IMG/VR virus record: IMGVR_UViG_3300028384_001023
Location: 1 to 57,138 of that record
Direction: 5' to 3' (one strand)
DNA: 57,138 nt
Source: a virus
Part shown: piece by piece, positions 15,936-23,010 of the stretch
Position numbering within the stretch: position 1 is the first letter of the stretch
Layout: each line of letters starts with the position of its first letter
Position numbers and translations under genes: made by a program
The notes under the pieces: model-generated
What the model was told of the DNA's origin: nothing
Database searches by the model: none
Seen by the model: the letters and a program-made list of their open reading frames with translations, nothing else

Positions 15936-16528
15936 GAAATATCATCGCATTAAGTATGGTGACTGCACTCGCAGCATGTTCGAACAAGGTTCCACCTGAT
16001 TCAGTAATGTCTCAGATGGAATATGATTACAAGATGAAGCAAGTCGAAAATCAAATCGACGATATGCCTAATTGGTATGAAGAGCCACCTGTAAAAGACG
16101 AAGCTGTCTATGCTGTTGGTACAGCAGTTACTCCAAACCTGCAATTGTCAGTTGATATTGCTGTACTATCGGCTAAGACTACTCTTGCTGATCGTGTTGA
16201 CTCTCGACTTCGTTCACAGCTCAAGACTTTTAAAGGTCGTGTGGGTGCGGATGATTTTGACAGTCAAGTAACTCAAGAGTTTGAACAGGTTACTCGCAAC
16301 TTAATCGCCGATGCTGACGTCGCTGGGTATCGGGTAAATAAGAAAAAGATCGTACAAAACGGTACACAGTATCGAGCGTATGTTCTTCTTGAGTATACCG
16401 ACCTTGAAGCAAAGAAGGTCTTACGTAATCGTTTGATGAAGAGTCGTATGGTTATGGGCAAGATTGAGGCTACAAAGGCTTGGGACGAATTGAATGAAGC
16501 TGTAGAGAAAGAACTAAATCGTCAATGA
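15932..16528 (+). CDS. Lipoprotein, LPP20-like, 198 aa
   Basis: The N-terminus MRNIIALSMVTALAAC is a signal peptide with a lipobox ending at Cys16, so the mature protein should be lipid-anchored. The body contains PNWYEEPP, VYAVGTAVTPN and a C-terminal alpha/beta domain resembling LPP20-type outer-membrane lipoproteins, with a YVLLEY strand. Phage lipoproteins can act in superinfection exclusion or lysis (outer spanin); at this length an envelope-modifying role seems more likely than a classical spanin. It overlaps the FabF gene by four bases. Confidence 0.7.
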   Translation: MRNIIALSMVTALAACSNKVPPDSVMSQMEYDYKMKQVENQIDDMPNWYEEPPVKDEAVYAVGTAVTPNLQLSVDIAVLSAKTTLADRVDSRLRSQLKTFKGRVGADDFDSQVTQEFEQVTRNLIADADVAGYRVNKKKIVQNGTQYRAYVLLEYTDLEAKKVLRNRLMKSRMVMGKIEATKAWDELNEAVEKELNRQ

Positions 16529-17667
16529 AAAGAGTAGCTGTAACCGGCATTGGGATGATCGACGCATTAGGTAATAATCCTAAAGATTGCTTCGATCATC
16601 TCTTAGATGATAACATCTATGATCGTCACTTTGATGATATCGTGTATCCACGTAAGGCTGTCAAAGTTGATCGTTGTCATATGCCGACTACAGATACGAT
16701 ATTACCAGAAGACTTTAATCCAAAGCTTCTGAAGAACATGCCAAGATCTATGCATACTGGATTGCATAGTGTACATCAGGCACTACAAGATGCAAATATA
16801 GAATATAGCTCTAACGTAGGTGTTTTCTATTCTACCTGTTGTAGTAAAGATGGTTTATATGAGATGATGGCTATTACTGAACGCATGCATCCTCTCAAGG
16901 CATTAAATTTACCAGTTGATTCAACTGCTGGTGTAATATCACAACATTATGGTTATACAGGAATTAACTTTGCTGCTCAGTCAGCATGTGCCACTGGTCT
17001 TGTTACTATTGATATGGCTATGAAGTTCTTAGATCAATATGATTATGTTATCGTCGGTGGATCAGATAATGGTGTCAACGAGGTAGATCTCGAGGTTTTT
17101 ACTTCGTTACGTGCTCTTGGTAATAAGTCGATGCCGTTTGATAAAAACCGCGAAGGGTTTGTCATGGGCGAAGGCGCTGGTTGTATGATACTAGAACGAG
17201 AAGAGAACGCAGTTGCTCGAGGTGCCAAGATATATGGTTATCTGTATCCTGTTGCCCATGCATCTGATGCGTTCGATCGTACTAATCCAAGTGGAGTTGG
17301 CGCAGTAACAGTGATGAATAAAGCTATGAATAATGCAGAAGTCTTTGATGTTGACTACGTTAATGCACATGGTACGTCGACTATGATCGGGGATCAAGTA
17401 GAATATGCATCAGTTTCGGAGGTTGGAGAGTATTTAATCACATCGAATAAAGGCAAGATAGGTCATACTTTTGCTGCAGCAGGAATACTCGAGACTATTT
17501 ACTCTTTACTTTCTATTCAACATAACATTATACCTCATACACAAAATTGTATCGATACAGAATTTGATAGGGTGGTAAAAACCCCTATTAAAACAAATGT
17601 CGACTTTGTATTAAATAATTCATTTGGGTTTGGCGGTAAGTGTGCATCACTGGTAATTAGTTCATGA
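16525..17667 (+). CDS. fabF: Beta-ketoacyl-ACP synthase II (FabF-like)
   Basis: 380 residues with the complete KAS catalytic set: nucleophile Cys155 in SACATG, His282 in VNAHGTST, Lys311 and His314 in NKGKIGHTFAAAG, and the C-terminal NNSFGFGGKC gating loop. Typical FabF proteins have about 412 residues, so it is slightly short but not truncated in any motif. It should condense malonyl-ACP with acyl-ACP, and FabF-type enzymes raise the share of long or unsaturated acyl chains. It overlaps genes on both sides by four bases. With the desaturase at 10895 it forms a lipid-oriented auxiliary set. Confidence 0.9.
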   Translation: MKRVAVTGIGMIDALGNNPKDCFDHLLDDNIYDRHFDDIVYPRKAVKVDRCHMPTTDTILPEDFNPKLLKNMPRSMHTGLHSVHQALQDANIEYSSNVGVFYSTCCSKDGLYEMMAITERMHPLKALNLPVDSTAGVISQHYGYTGINFAAQSACATGLVTIDMAMKFLDQYDYVIVGGSDNGVNEVDLEVFTSLRALGNKSMPFDKNREGFVMGEGAGCMILEREENAVARGAKIYGYLYPVAHASDAFDRTNPSGVGAVTVMNKAMNNAEVFDVDYVNAHGTSTMIGDQVEYASVSEVGEYLITSNKGKIGHTFAAAGILETIYSLLSIQHNIIPHTQNCIDTEFDRVVKTPIKTNVDFVLNNSFGFGGKCASLVISS

Positions 17668-18308
17668 TAGAAATATTCGATCATCCTTATCCTAATCATT
17701 TTTTGAAGGATTACTATAACTTCTTCAACGATAACGATAATGCTATCACTGATGAAAAAAATCCTGTCAAAAAGCATGTTCATAATTCATACATAAACAA
17801 CGTGGGAATAGCACTTAGTTTTATGGGCAACTATCAACACATATATCGTGATTGGATTCGATTAAACAATTTTAGATTTATGTTTAAATTAGAACCAGAT
17901 AAGCCAACTATGTGGCCACATATAGATTTTGAACCAGAAGACTGTCCCTCGCTGCGCTCGCGAGTAAAGCGTATATTAATATACGCGAACGAGGTCTGGG
18001 ATGATACCTGGGGAGGAGGCACCTACTTCTCACCTTTCGACATGTACGAGTGCACACATAGATATACACCTCGTACGAGTAAGAAGACATTTATCGAAAA
18101 TGCTGAGAGAGTAGTAAATAAACCTGGTAGAGCAGTAGTATTTGATGTTGATGATTATCATTTGCCTCAAGAGTTTAGTGGTAATACTCATCCACGCTTT
18201 ATATACGGAGGTCTATTAGTTAGACCTGATTCAGCAGAATTATTAGATCAGTTAGAAGTACCAAATAAAGAGACTGGTCGACCTGTTATTGGTCTGAAAA
18301 AAAATTAA
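17664..18308 (+). CDS. 2OG-Fe(II) oxygenase
   Basis: 214 residues with a double-stranded beta-helix iron site: His86 and Asp88 in WPHIDFEP, His166 in DDYHLPQ, and the 2-oxoglutarate Arg178 in HPRFIYGG. The family hydroxylates protein side chains, lipids or small molecules. It starts inside the FabF stop (ATGA overlap), so the pair is co-translated; a hydroxylated acyl product is one idea, protein hydroxylation another. An 18-bp palindrome lies within its coding region at 17969. Confidence 0.75.
   Translation: MIEIFDHPYPNHFLKDYYNFFNDNDNAITDEKNPVKKHVHNSYINNVGIALSFMGNYQHIYRDWIRLNNFRFMFKLEPDKPTMWPHIDFEPEDCPSLRSRVKRILIYANEVWDDTWGGGTYFSPFDMYECTHRYTPRTSKKTFIENAERVVNKPGRAVVFDVDDYHLPQEFSGNTHPRFIYGGLLVRPDSAELLDQLEVPNKETGRPVIGLKKN
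17969..17986. repeat. 18-bp perfect palindrome within the oxygenase gene
   Basis: GCGTATATTAATATACGC reads the same on both strands. It is nested between CTCGCGAG (17957-17964) and an outer CCTCG/CGAGG pair (17947-17951, 17990-17994). The encoded residues (around VKRILIYANE) look like normal protein, so it is coding, but a protein-binding site or mRNA hairpin could be superimposed. Confidence 0.6.
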
Positions 18309-18316
18309 AAAAAGCA

Positions 18317-18345
18317 TGTACAACGCCGTGAAAGTGTGGTAGAAT
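18317..18345 (+). promoter_or_regulatory. Sigma70-like phage promoter, copy 5
   Basis: TGTACA (18317-18322), 17-base spacer ending TGG, TAGAAT (18340-18345), then AGATCTATAATT, nearly identical to copy 1. Drives the 18374 gene and the gp33 block. Confidence 0.8.
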
Positions 18346-18373
18346 AGATCTATAATTGGAATGGAGCTATTAT

Positions 18374-18733
18374 ATGACTATGCATTTAGTACGAGGTATG
18401 AGCAGCCTCAATAGTAAAAAGCGAAAGAATAAACGTTCTCCTGGTTGGGAGAAAGCCCAATCTGAACATGATAAATGGTTGATGTCACGTGGTGTGCATC
18501 CTTCTCAACTCAAAAATCAGGAGAAATCAAATGGCGCGAGTATTCCGAATTATGCAAAATCACGTTCGAAGCTCAAAACGTCGGACATCATTACACCCAT
18601 CGCGGGAAAGCGAAAAGCTCAAGAATACACAGGAGACTATGTCACTGGACTTGCAACCATGCACAAGTCAAACACAGTACCGGTCGGTCGAGGAGATAAC
18701 CCAGAAGTATACGCACAAATGAGGAGAAACTAA
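18374..18733 (+). CDS. Hypothetical basic protein, 119 aa
   Basis: ATG 18374 lies after GGAATGGAGC and promoter copy 5; an in-frame TTG at 18356 lies at the predicted transcription start and is rejected. The product is very basic near its start (KKRKNKRSPGW), followed by EHDKWLMSRGVHPSQL, a segment I associate with uncharacterised T4-like phage proteins. Nucleic-acid binding is plausible from charge. One base separates it from the next gene. Confidence 0.65.
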   Translation: MTMHLVRGMSSLNSKKRKNKRSPGWEKAQSEHDKWLMSRGVHPSQLKNQEKSNGASIPNYAKSRSKLKTSDIITPIAGKRKAQEYTGDYVTGLATMHKSNTVPVGRGDNPEVYAQMRRN

Positions 18734-18734
18734 T

Positions 18735-19868
18735 ATGGCTATTCGTAAGAAAAAGAAAGCACCGATTAGACGTCGTACTGGTATCGTAGGTGCACCTCTT
18801 GAAAAAGGTTTTGAAGCTGTACAGTCATACTTTCAAACTGAAGTATCAAATGCTGATATATCAAAGGTGTTGAAGTCTTATGTGCGTGAACATCATAAGA
18901 AGTCTATTAACAAGGAATATATCCTTGCATGCCCTGAATATAAGTTCTACGTATCACCTTCTCATGCAGCAACTGCGTTTTGGATTACACATGCACCAAA
19001 GTCTAAAGATACTGATCGTTCACGCTCATATTCAGATTACTTGCATAAGTATCTGTCTACGCTCATTGCAATGGGTAAAGAACTATATCTCGAAAAGCAG
19101 ATGAAGCAACGAGACTCTGACACGAAGCCATCTATATCACCGATGGAAAGATTACAACGTAAGATCTCAAGTACTGTTATGCAAGATATCTTAGAATTAG
19201 AAGATAAATGGATCGATGGAGAGCATGATGCTACTCTCGATCTATATCAAGAGTTTAAGCGGCATGGACTACCAGCGTCAGCGACGAAGGTAGTACGTGA
19301 ATACATTGAGGGTCTATATGATGACTACAATGCCGCTTATACGAAGAGCGATCCAGATGCAGTTGAAGGATACTCACATTTAACACGCCCTCAGCTCAAG
19401 AAAAGAGTAAGTGTTTGTGAGTCTATGTTATCTGATCTCGATCGTCTTCAGTCTGCTGCTAAAGCTACTCGTAAAGTACGTAGTAAGCAACCAAAGGCAG
19501 CAGACAAACAAGTCGCTAAGGTCAATTACAAAGTAGAGGACACAGAGTTCAAGATCGTTTCTATAGCTCCTCTTCAGATCGTTGGCTCTCGCCGCCTCTA
19601 TACCTTCAATACGAAGACAAGAGTGATGACCGAATATGTGACTAATGCTGCATCAGGCTTCGAAGTATCTGGTTCGACGCTAAAAAATATTGATACAACT
19701 GTGAGTCGTTGTACCAGACTTCGAAAGCCTGATGCTTTTATTCCTATCGTACAGAAGAAAACGCATCTTCAAATCGATAAAGAGTGGAAGCAATTAACCA
19801 CTAAGACAACAGTGCCTAACGGTAGAATCAACAAAGATACAATCTTATTGAGAGTGATGGATAAATGA
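18735..19868 (+). CDS. Conserved unknown protein of the gp33-gp32 block, 377 aa
   Basis: Begins with a basic leader MAIRKKKKAPIRRR, then a largely helical protein with a charged middle (KVRSKQPKAADKQ) and a beta-rich C-terminal third starting KIVSIAPLQIVGSRRLYTFNTKTR. It is longer than T4 gp59 (helicase loader, about 217 residues) and I do not see gp59 motifs. Placement just before gp33 and gp32 suggests a role in DNA metabolism or late transcription. It overlaps gp33 by four bases. Confidence 0.6.
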   Translation: MAIRKKKKAPIRRRTGIVGAPLEKGFEAVQSYFQTEVSNADISKVLKSYVREHHKKSINKEYILACPEYKFYVSPSHAATAFWITHAPKSKDTDRSRSYSDYLHKYLSTLIAMGKELYLEKQMKQRDSDTKPSISPMERLQRKISSTVMQDILELEDKWIDGEHDATLDLYQEFKRHGLPASATKVVREYIEGLYDDYNAAYTKSDPDAVEGYSHLTRPQLKKRVSVCESMLSDLDRLQSAAKATRKVRSKQPKAADKQVAKVNYKVEDTEFKIVSIAPLQIVGSRRLYTFNTKTRVMTEYVTNAASGFEVSGSTLKNIDTTVSRCTRLRKPDAFIPIVQKKTHLQIDKEWKQLTTKTTVPNGRINKDTILLRVMDK

Positions 19869-20110
19869 GTGAAGTAACAGAACAGTTCTTGAGTAAGAGT
19901 AAATTCTCTAAACTCGTAGAAACAACAGTAGCAGATAAAGCAATCAGTTATATGGAAGCTATCTTGCATCTTTGTGAAAAGAATGATATCGAACCAGAAG
20001 ACGTGAAGAAGTTCGTTAATCCTATTATCAAAGACAAACTTGAAGCTGAGGCCATGGCTCTCAACTTCTTACCTAAAACATCTTCTATTGACTCATCACT
20101 TTTCGATTAA
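19865..20110 (+). CDS. 33: gp33-like late-transcription coactivator
   Basis: 81 residues, helical, ending in a hydrophobic-acidic tail (SIDSSLFD) of the type that docks on the sliding clamp. Length, position directly upstream of gp32 and the tail fit T4 gp33, which bridges the phage sliding clamp and host RNA polymerase at late promoters. TATAAATA boxes before structural genes in this window fit its presence. Core helices are poorly conserved between phages, so assignment rests on context and tail. Confidence 0.7.
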   Translation: MSEVTEQFLSKSKFSKLVETTVADKAISYMEAILHLCEKNDIEPEDVKKFVNPIIKDKLEAEAMALNFLPKTSSIDSSLFD

Positions 20111-20126
20111 GACGAGTATATATAGA

Positions 20127-20155
20127 TGTACATACAACGCAATACAGTGTATAAT
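20127..20155 (+). promoter_or_regulatory. Sigma70-like phage promoter, copy 6 (gp32)
   Basis: TGTACA (20127-20132), 17-base spacer, TATAAT (20150-20155). It lacks the CTATAA element after the -10 box that the first five copies share. About 30 bases of leader precede the gp32 ATG, with GGAG at 20180-20183. Confidence 0.75.
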
Positions 20156-20190
20156 ACAAAACATATTTCAGTAAATACGGAGAATAATAT

Positions 20191-21114
20191 ATGTCATTCC
20201 AAAATCTAAAACGCAATCGCGATCAAATTTCCAAACTCGTTCAAGCAGCAGAAGCAGCTGGTGGTGGTGCATCAGGTGAAAAGAAAAACTATGATGACGA
20301 ACGTATTTGGAAGCCAACCGTAGATAAGGCAGGTAATGGTTATGCAGTACTACGATTCTTGCCGGCCGCCGAAGGTTCTGAACTACCATGGGTCAGATAC
20401 TGGGATCACGGCTTCAAAGGCCCAACCGGTCTATGGTATATCGAAAACAGCCTTACATCTATTGGTCAGCCTGATCCAGTTGGAGAACTCAACTCCCGGT
20501 TGTGGAATTCTGGCCACGAAGAAGACAAAGAAAAAGCCAGAAGTCAAAAGCGCAGACTCCATTATGTAGTCAACGCATTGGTCGTATCAGACCCTTCTGC
20601 TCCACAAAACGAAGGTCGTGTTGTACTCTATAAGTTCGGCAAGAAGATCTTTGACAAGATCACCGATAAGATGCAGCCTGAATTTGCGGATGAGACACCT
20701 GTAAATCCATTTGATATGTGGGAAGGTGCTGACTTTAAATTGAAGATTCGTCAAGTCGAAGGCTATCGTAACTACGATAAGTCAGAGTTTGCATCACAAT
20801 CTGCTCTCTTTGATGGAGACGAAACAAGGCTTGAAGAGACTTACAATAAGCTGCATAACTTGTCAGAATTTGCAGATCCAAAGAACTATAAGACTTATGA
20901 TGAGTTAAAAGCAAAACTTGCACGAGTTCTTGGTGAAGAAGCTGTAAATGGAGGTGCACCTCAAATGTCTCAGATGGCTCAGATGAATGAGCCAATGGCA
21001 GCTCCAGCTATGCCCGTAACAGAAGCTACACAGCCTGTTACAGCTGCTGAGATGAGCAGTCAAGACGACGATGATACGATGTCATACTTTGCTAAACTGG
21101 CAAACGACGACTAA
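20191..21114 (+). CDS. 32: Single-stranded DNA-binding protein gp32
   Basis: 307 residues. N-terminal basic helix (LKRNRDQISKL) for cooperative binding; OB-fold core with NGYAVLRFLP, PWVRYWDHGFKGPTG, QKRRLHYVVNALVV, KFGKKIFDKI and PFDMWEGADFKLKI; acidic C-terminal tail (SSQDDDDTMSYF). It coats single-stranded DNA in replication and recombination. The zinc-binding Cys/His cluster of T4 gp32 is replaced: the segment reads ENSLTSIGQPDPVGE and the whole protein has no cysteine. Its stop interlocks with the convergent gene on the other strand. Confidence 0.9.
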   Translation: MSFQNLKRNRDQISKLVQAAEAAGGGASGEKKNYDDERIWKPTVDKAGNGYAVLRFLPAAEGSELPWVRYWDHGFKGPTGLWYIENSLTSIGQPDPVGELNSRLWNSGHEEDKEKARSQKRRLHYVVNALVVSDPSAPQNEGRVVLYKFGKKIFDKITDKMQPEFADETPVNPFDMWEGADFKLKIRQVEGYRNYDKSEFASQSALFDGDETRLEETYNKLHNLSEFADPKNYKTYDELKAKLARVLGEEAVNGGAPQMSQMAQMNEPMAAPAMPVTEATQPVTAAEMSSQDDDDTMSYFAKLANDD

Positions 21115-22823
21115 TCTCTTGCAAACACTGGTGGTTCGGTGACGCCAATCAGGCCGCCACCGACCACTGTTGTTTCATTTCCACCCATAATATTATAACT
21201 ATCACCACCGATAGCTACACCTCCAGCACCCATCATATTATCATAACCAGAAGTCGTAGTTGATTGTAGGTTATTTGCTGTTTGAGGTTGAAGCTTCGAA
21301 GCACTCATGATTGGATCTTGATATCCAGTCGATGCATTATCTAAGTTCATGCCGACACTAGTATCAGTTGGTGTTGGAGCTCCGATACCATTAAGCATAT
21401 CATTTACCCAACCAAATCCATAGCCAAATGAATCGACCTTTTGACCTAGCATAAACTGTGCTAAGCCTTTACCTACAGCGCCAGCGCCTAAATAACCAGC
21501 TATACCACCAAGAGCACCGCCTATCAGTGTACCTGGACCTGGGAATACACTACCTAATGCAGCACCCAACATCGCTCCACCACCAGAACCAAGGACTGCA
21601 GATATTACTCCAGCTAAAGGAGCTATTTTACTTTCCATTGAACCAGGGGCGTTAAGGATACTATAGATGTCATAAGCACCAAATAAGTAACCTATACCAG
21701 GTGCACGTAAGAACTTAGCAATGCGAGGAAATTTATTTGATGTAGCGGCATTTGTAACGGCCGTATTAAGTCTTTCATTTTTTACTATTTGATTTGTCTT
21801 TTTATCTAGGATAGCACCATCTTTGGCCTTATATAAACCTTCTGCAGCAAGTTGTTTAGATGATAGTTTGCCTGCTTGTTTAGTTAATTGTCCTCGATCA
21901 AGCGTGGTCTTCGTTGCTGCTGTTACTCCTGCAGCTCCTACACCAGGAGGAGCTAATGATTCTGCAGCCTTACTTAATCCTGATAATGCGAGGGCACCAG
22001 CACCAAGTTTGGCTATCGTCTTTGTTAGTATTCTGAGTGTTCCACCTGGTTTGATCATTAGCGCTAATGCACCAAACGTGATGGCCATGTCATCTAAGTT
22101 TTTATAGAAATCTTCACTTGTGACTTCGCCTCGTAATAGAGCATTTAATCCTGTAAATGAATCACCGACAATGTTATTGATCTTTGCAACTATCTCATCA
22201 GTAGTAGGGATTAAACCTTCTACACCAAATACACCGTCAAACCATGTTGAAAACTTTCCCCATCCAATTTCGAATGACTCAACCAGTTTTGTTAACTGTT
22301 CTTCTGTAGCTTTTATGTTTTCAGGTGTAGCTAATGCACCACCAATCAAACCGATAGCACCGAGGCGTTTGCCAAATATGCGTAAGATACCATAACCAGT
22401 CAGTCCACGTCCAACAGCATTTGTTACTTCTTCACTAAATCCCTGTGATTGAAGATAGTCTGCTACTGCTTCTGCCATGATGAAGGCTAATCCACCACGT
22501 AAGAGTCCACCAACTAAGCCTTTACCAAGCAATGCACCCATACCAGGAATACCGAGACCCATGAGTGTATTTTCCATGCTACCGAATAGGTTACCACCTG
22601 TCTTCGGTCTGGCTGCAGCTTGCCGTTCACGAGACTTTTCGAGTCTTTCTTCGGCCTGTGTTTCTAACTCATCGGTCTCATTACTCTCGAGCTTAATCAA
22701 GAAGTTTGAAAAGTTATTATTCAAGGCTTGTAGCTGAGAGTTATTCTCACGCATCACTTGACCCTGATCTTTGAGCTCTTCATTCTGATCGTTGAGTTGG
22801 GCTGCTACTTCTTTAAGACTCAT
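21111..22823 (-). CDS. Tape-measure-like tail/baseplate-hub protein (T4 gp29 position)
   Basis: 570 residues. The N-terminal 80 are a polar coiled coil (NDQNEELKDQ... EERLEKSRER), then a Gly-rich hydrophobic body with several membrane-like segments (near 95-120, 140-170, 250-290, 400-450) and a low-complexity C-terminus rich in Gly, Thr and Asn. That is a tape-measure profile, and the length is close to T4 gp29 (590). It lies directly downstream of gp26-gp51, where tape measures follow their chaperones in many tailed phages. Sequence identity to gp29 was not tested. It ends tail-to-tail with gp32 (stops overlap by two bases). Confidence 0.6.
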   Translation of the reverse strand: MSLKEVAAQLNDQNEELKDQGQVMRENNSQLQALNNNFSNFLIKLESNETDELETQAEERLEKSRERQAAARPKTGGNLFGSMENTLMGLGIPGMGALLGKGLVGGLLRGGLAFIMAEAVADYLQSQGFSEEVTNAVGRGLTGYGILRIFGKRLGAIGLIGGALATPENIKATEEQLTKLVESFEIGWGKFSTWFDGVFGVEGLIPTTDEIVAKINNIVGDSFTGLNALLRGEVTSEDFYKNLDDMAITFGALALMIKPGGTLRILTKTIAKLGAGALALSGLSKAAESLAPPGVGAAGVTAATKTTLDRGQLTKQAGKLSSKQLAAEGLYKAKDGAILDKKTNQIVKNERLNTAVTNAATSNKFPRIAKFLRAPGIGYLFGAYDIYSILNAPGSMESKIAPLAGVISAVLGSGGGAMLGAALGSVFPGPGTLIGGALGGIAGYLGAGAVGKGLAQFMLGQKVDSFGYGFGWVNDMLNGIGAPTPTDTSVGMNLDNASTGYQDPIMSASKLQPQTANNLQSTTTSGYDNMMGAGGVAIGGDSYNIMGGNETTVVGGGLIGVTEPPVFARD

Positions 22824-22824
22824 G

Positions 22825-23010
22825 TTATCCTCGTGCTTGTTGCGCCTGGATTTCTTTCTCTTTCAAATAATCTAGTAACATGTTCACGTATATCTCCCTC
22901 TCCCAGGGAATCATTGTATCGAGTTCTGTCAAAGAGTAACTAAAATGTTGAATCAATTGAAAGTTCGTACGATAATAGTTCTCTAGTGTCTCATGAGAGA
23001 GGTTGATTAG
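22825..23010 (-). CDS. 51: gp51-like baseplate hub assembly factor, no normal start codon
   Basis: The frame reads (L)INLSHETLENYYRTNF and goes on through SLTELDTMIPWEREIY to QQARG, stop at 22827-22825; about 60 residues. MIPWEREIY is characteristic of the small T4 gp51 family, which helps hub assembly. There is no ATG, GTG or TTG at the N-terminus; the only in-frame ATGs (in DTM and VNM) would delete half the domain. Expression is proposed by -1 frameshift from gp26 at the adjoining UUUUUUC, or by initiation at AUC (23007-23005) nine bases after GGAGGA. One base separates it from the tape-measure gene ATG. Confidence 0.75.
   Translation of the reverse strand, partial: LINLSHETLENYYRTNFQLIQHFSYSLTELDTMIPWEREIYVNMLLDYLKEKEIQAQQARG

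Noticed and set aside
21458-22943. Several + strand frames over the tape-measure region
   Set aside because: Antisense shadows of a Gly/Ala-rich gene; no ribosome sites and biased composition.
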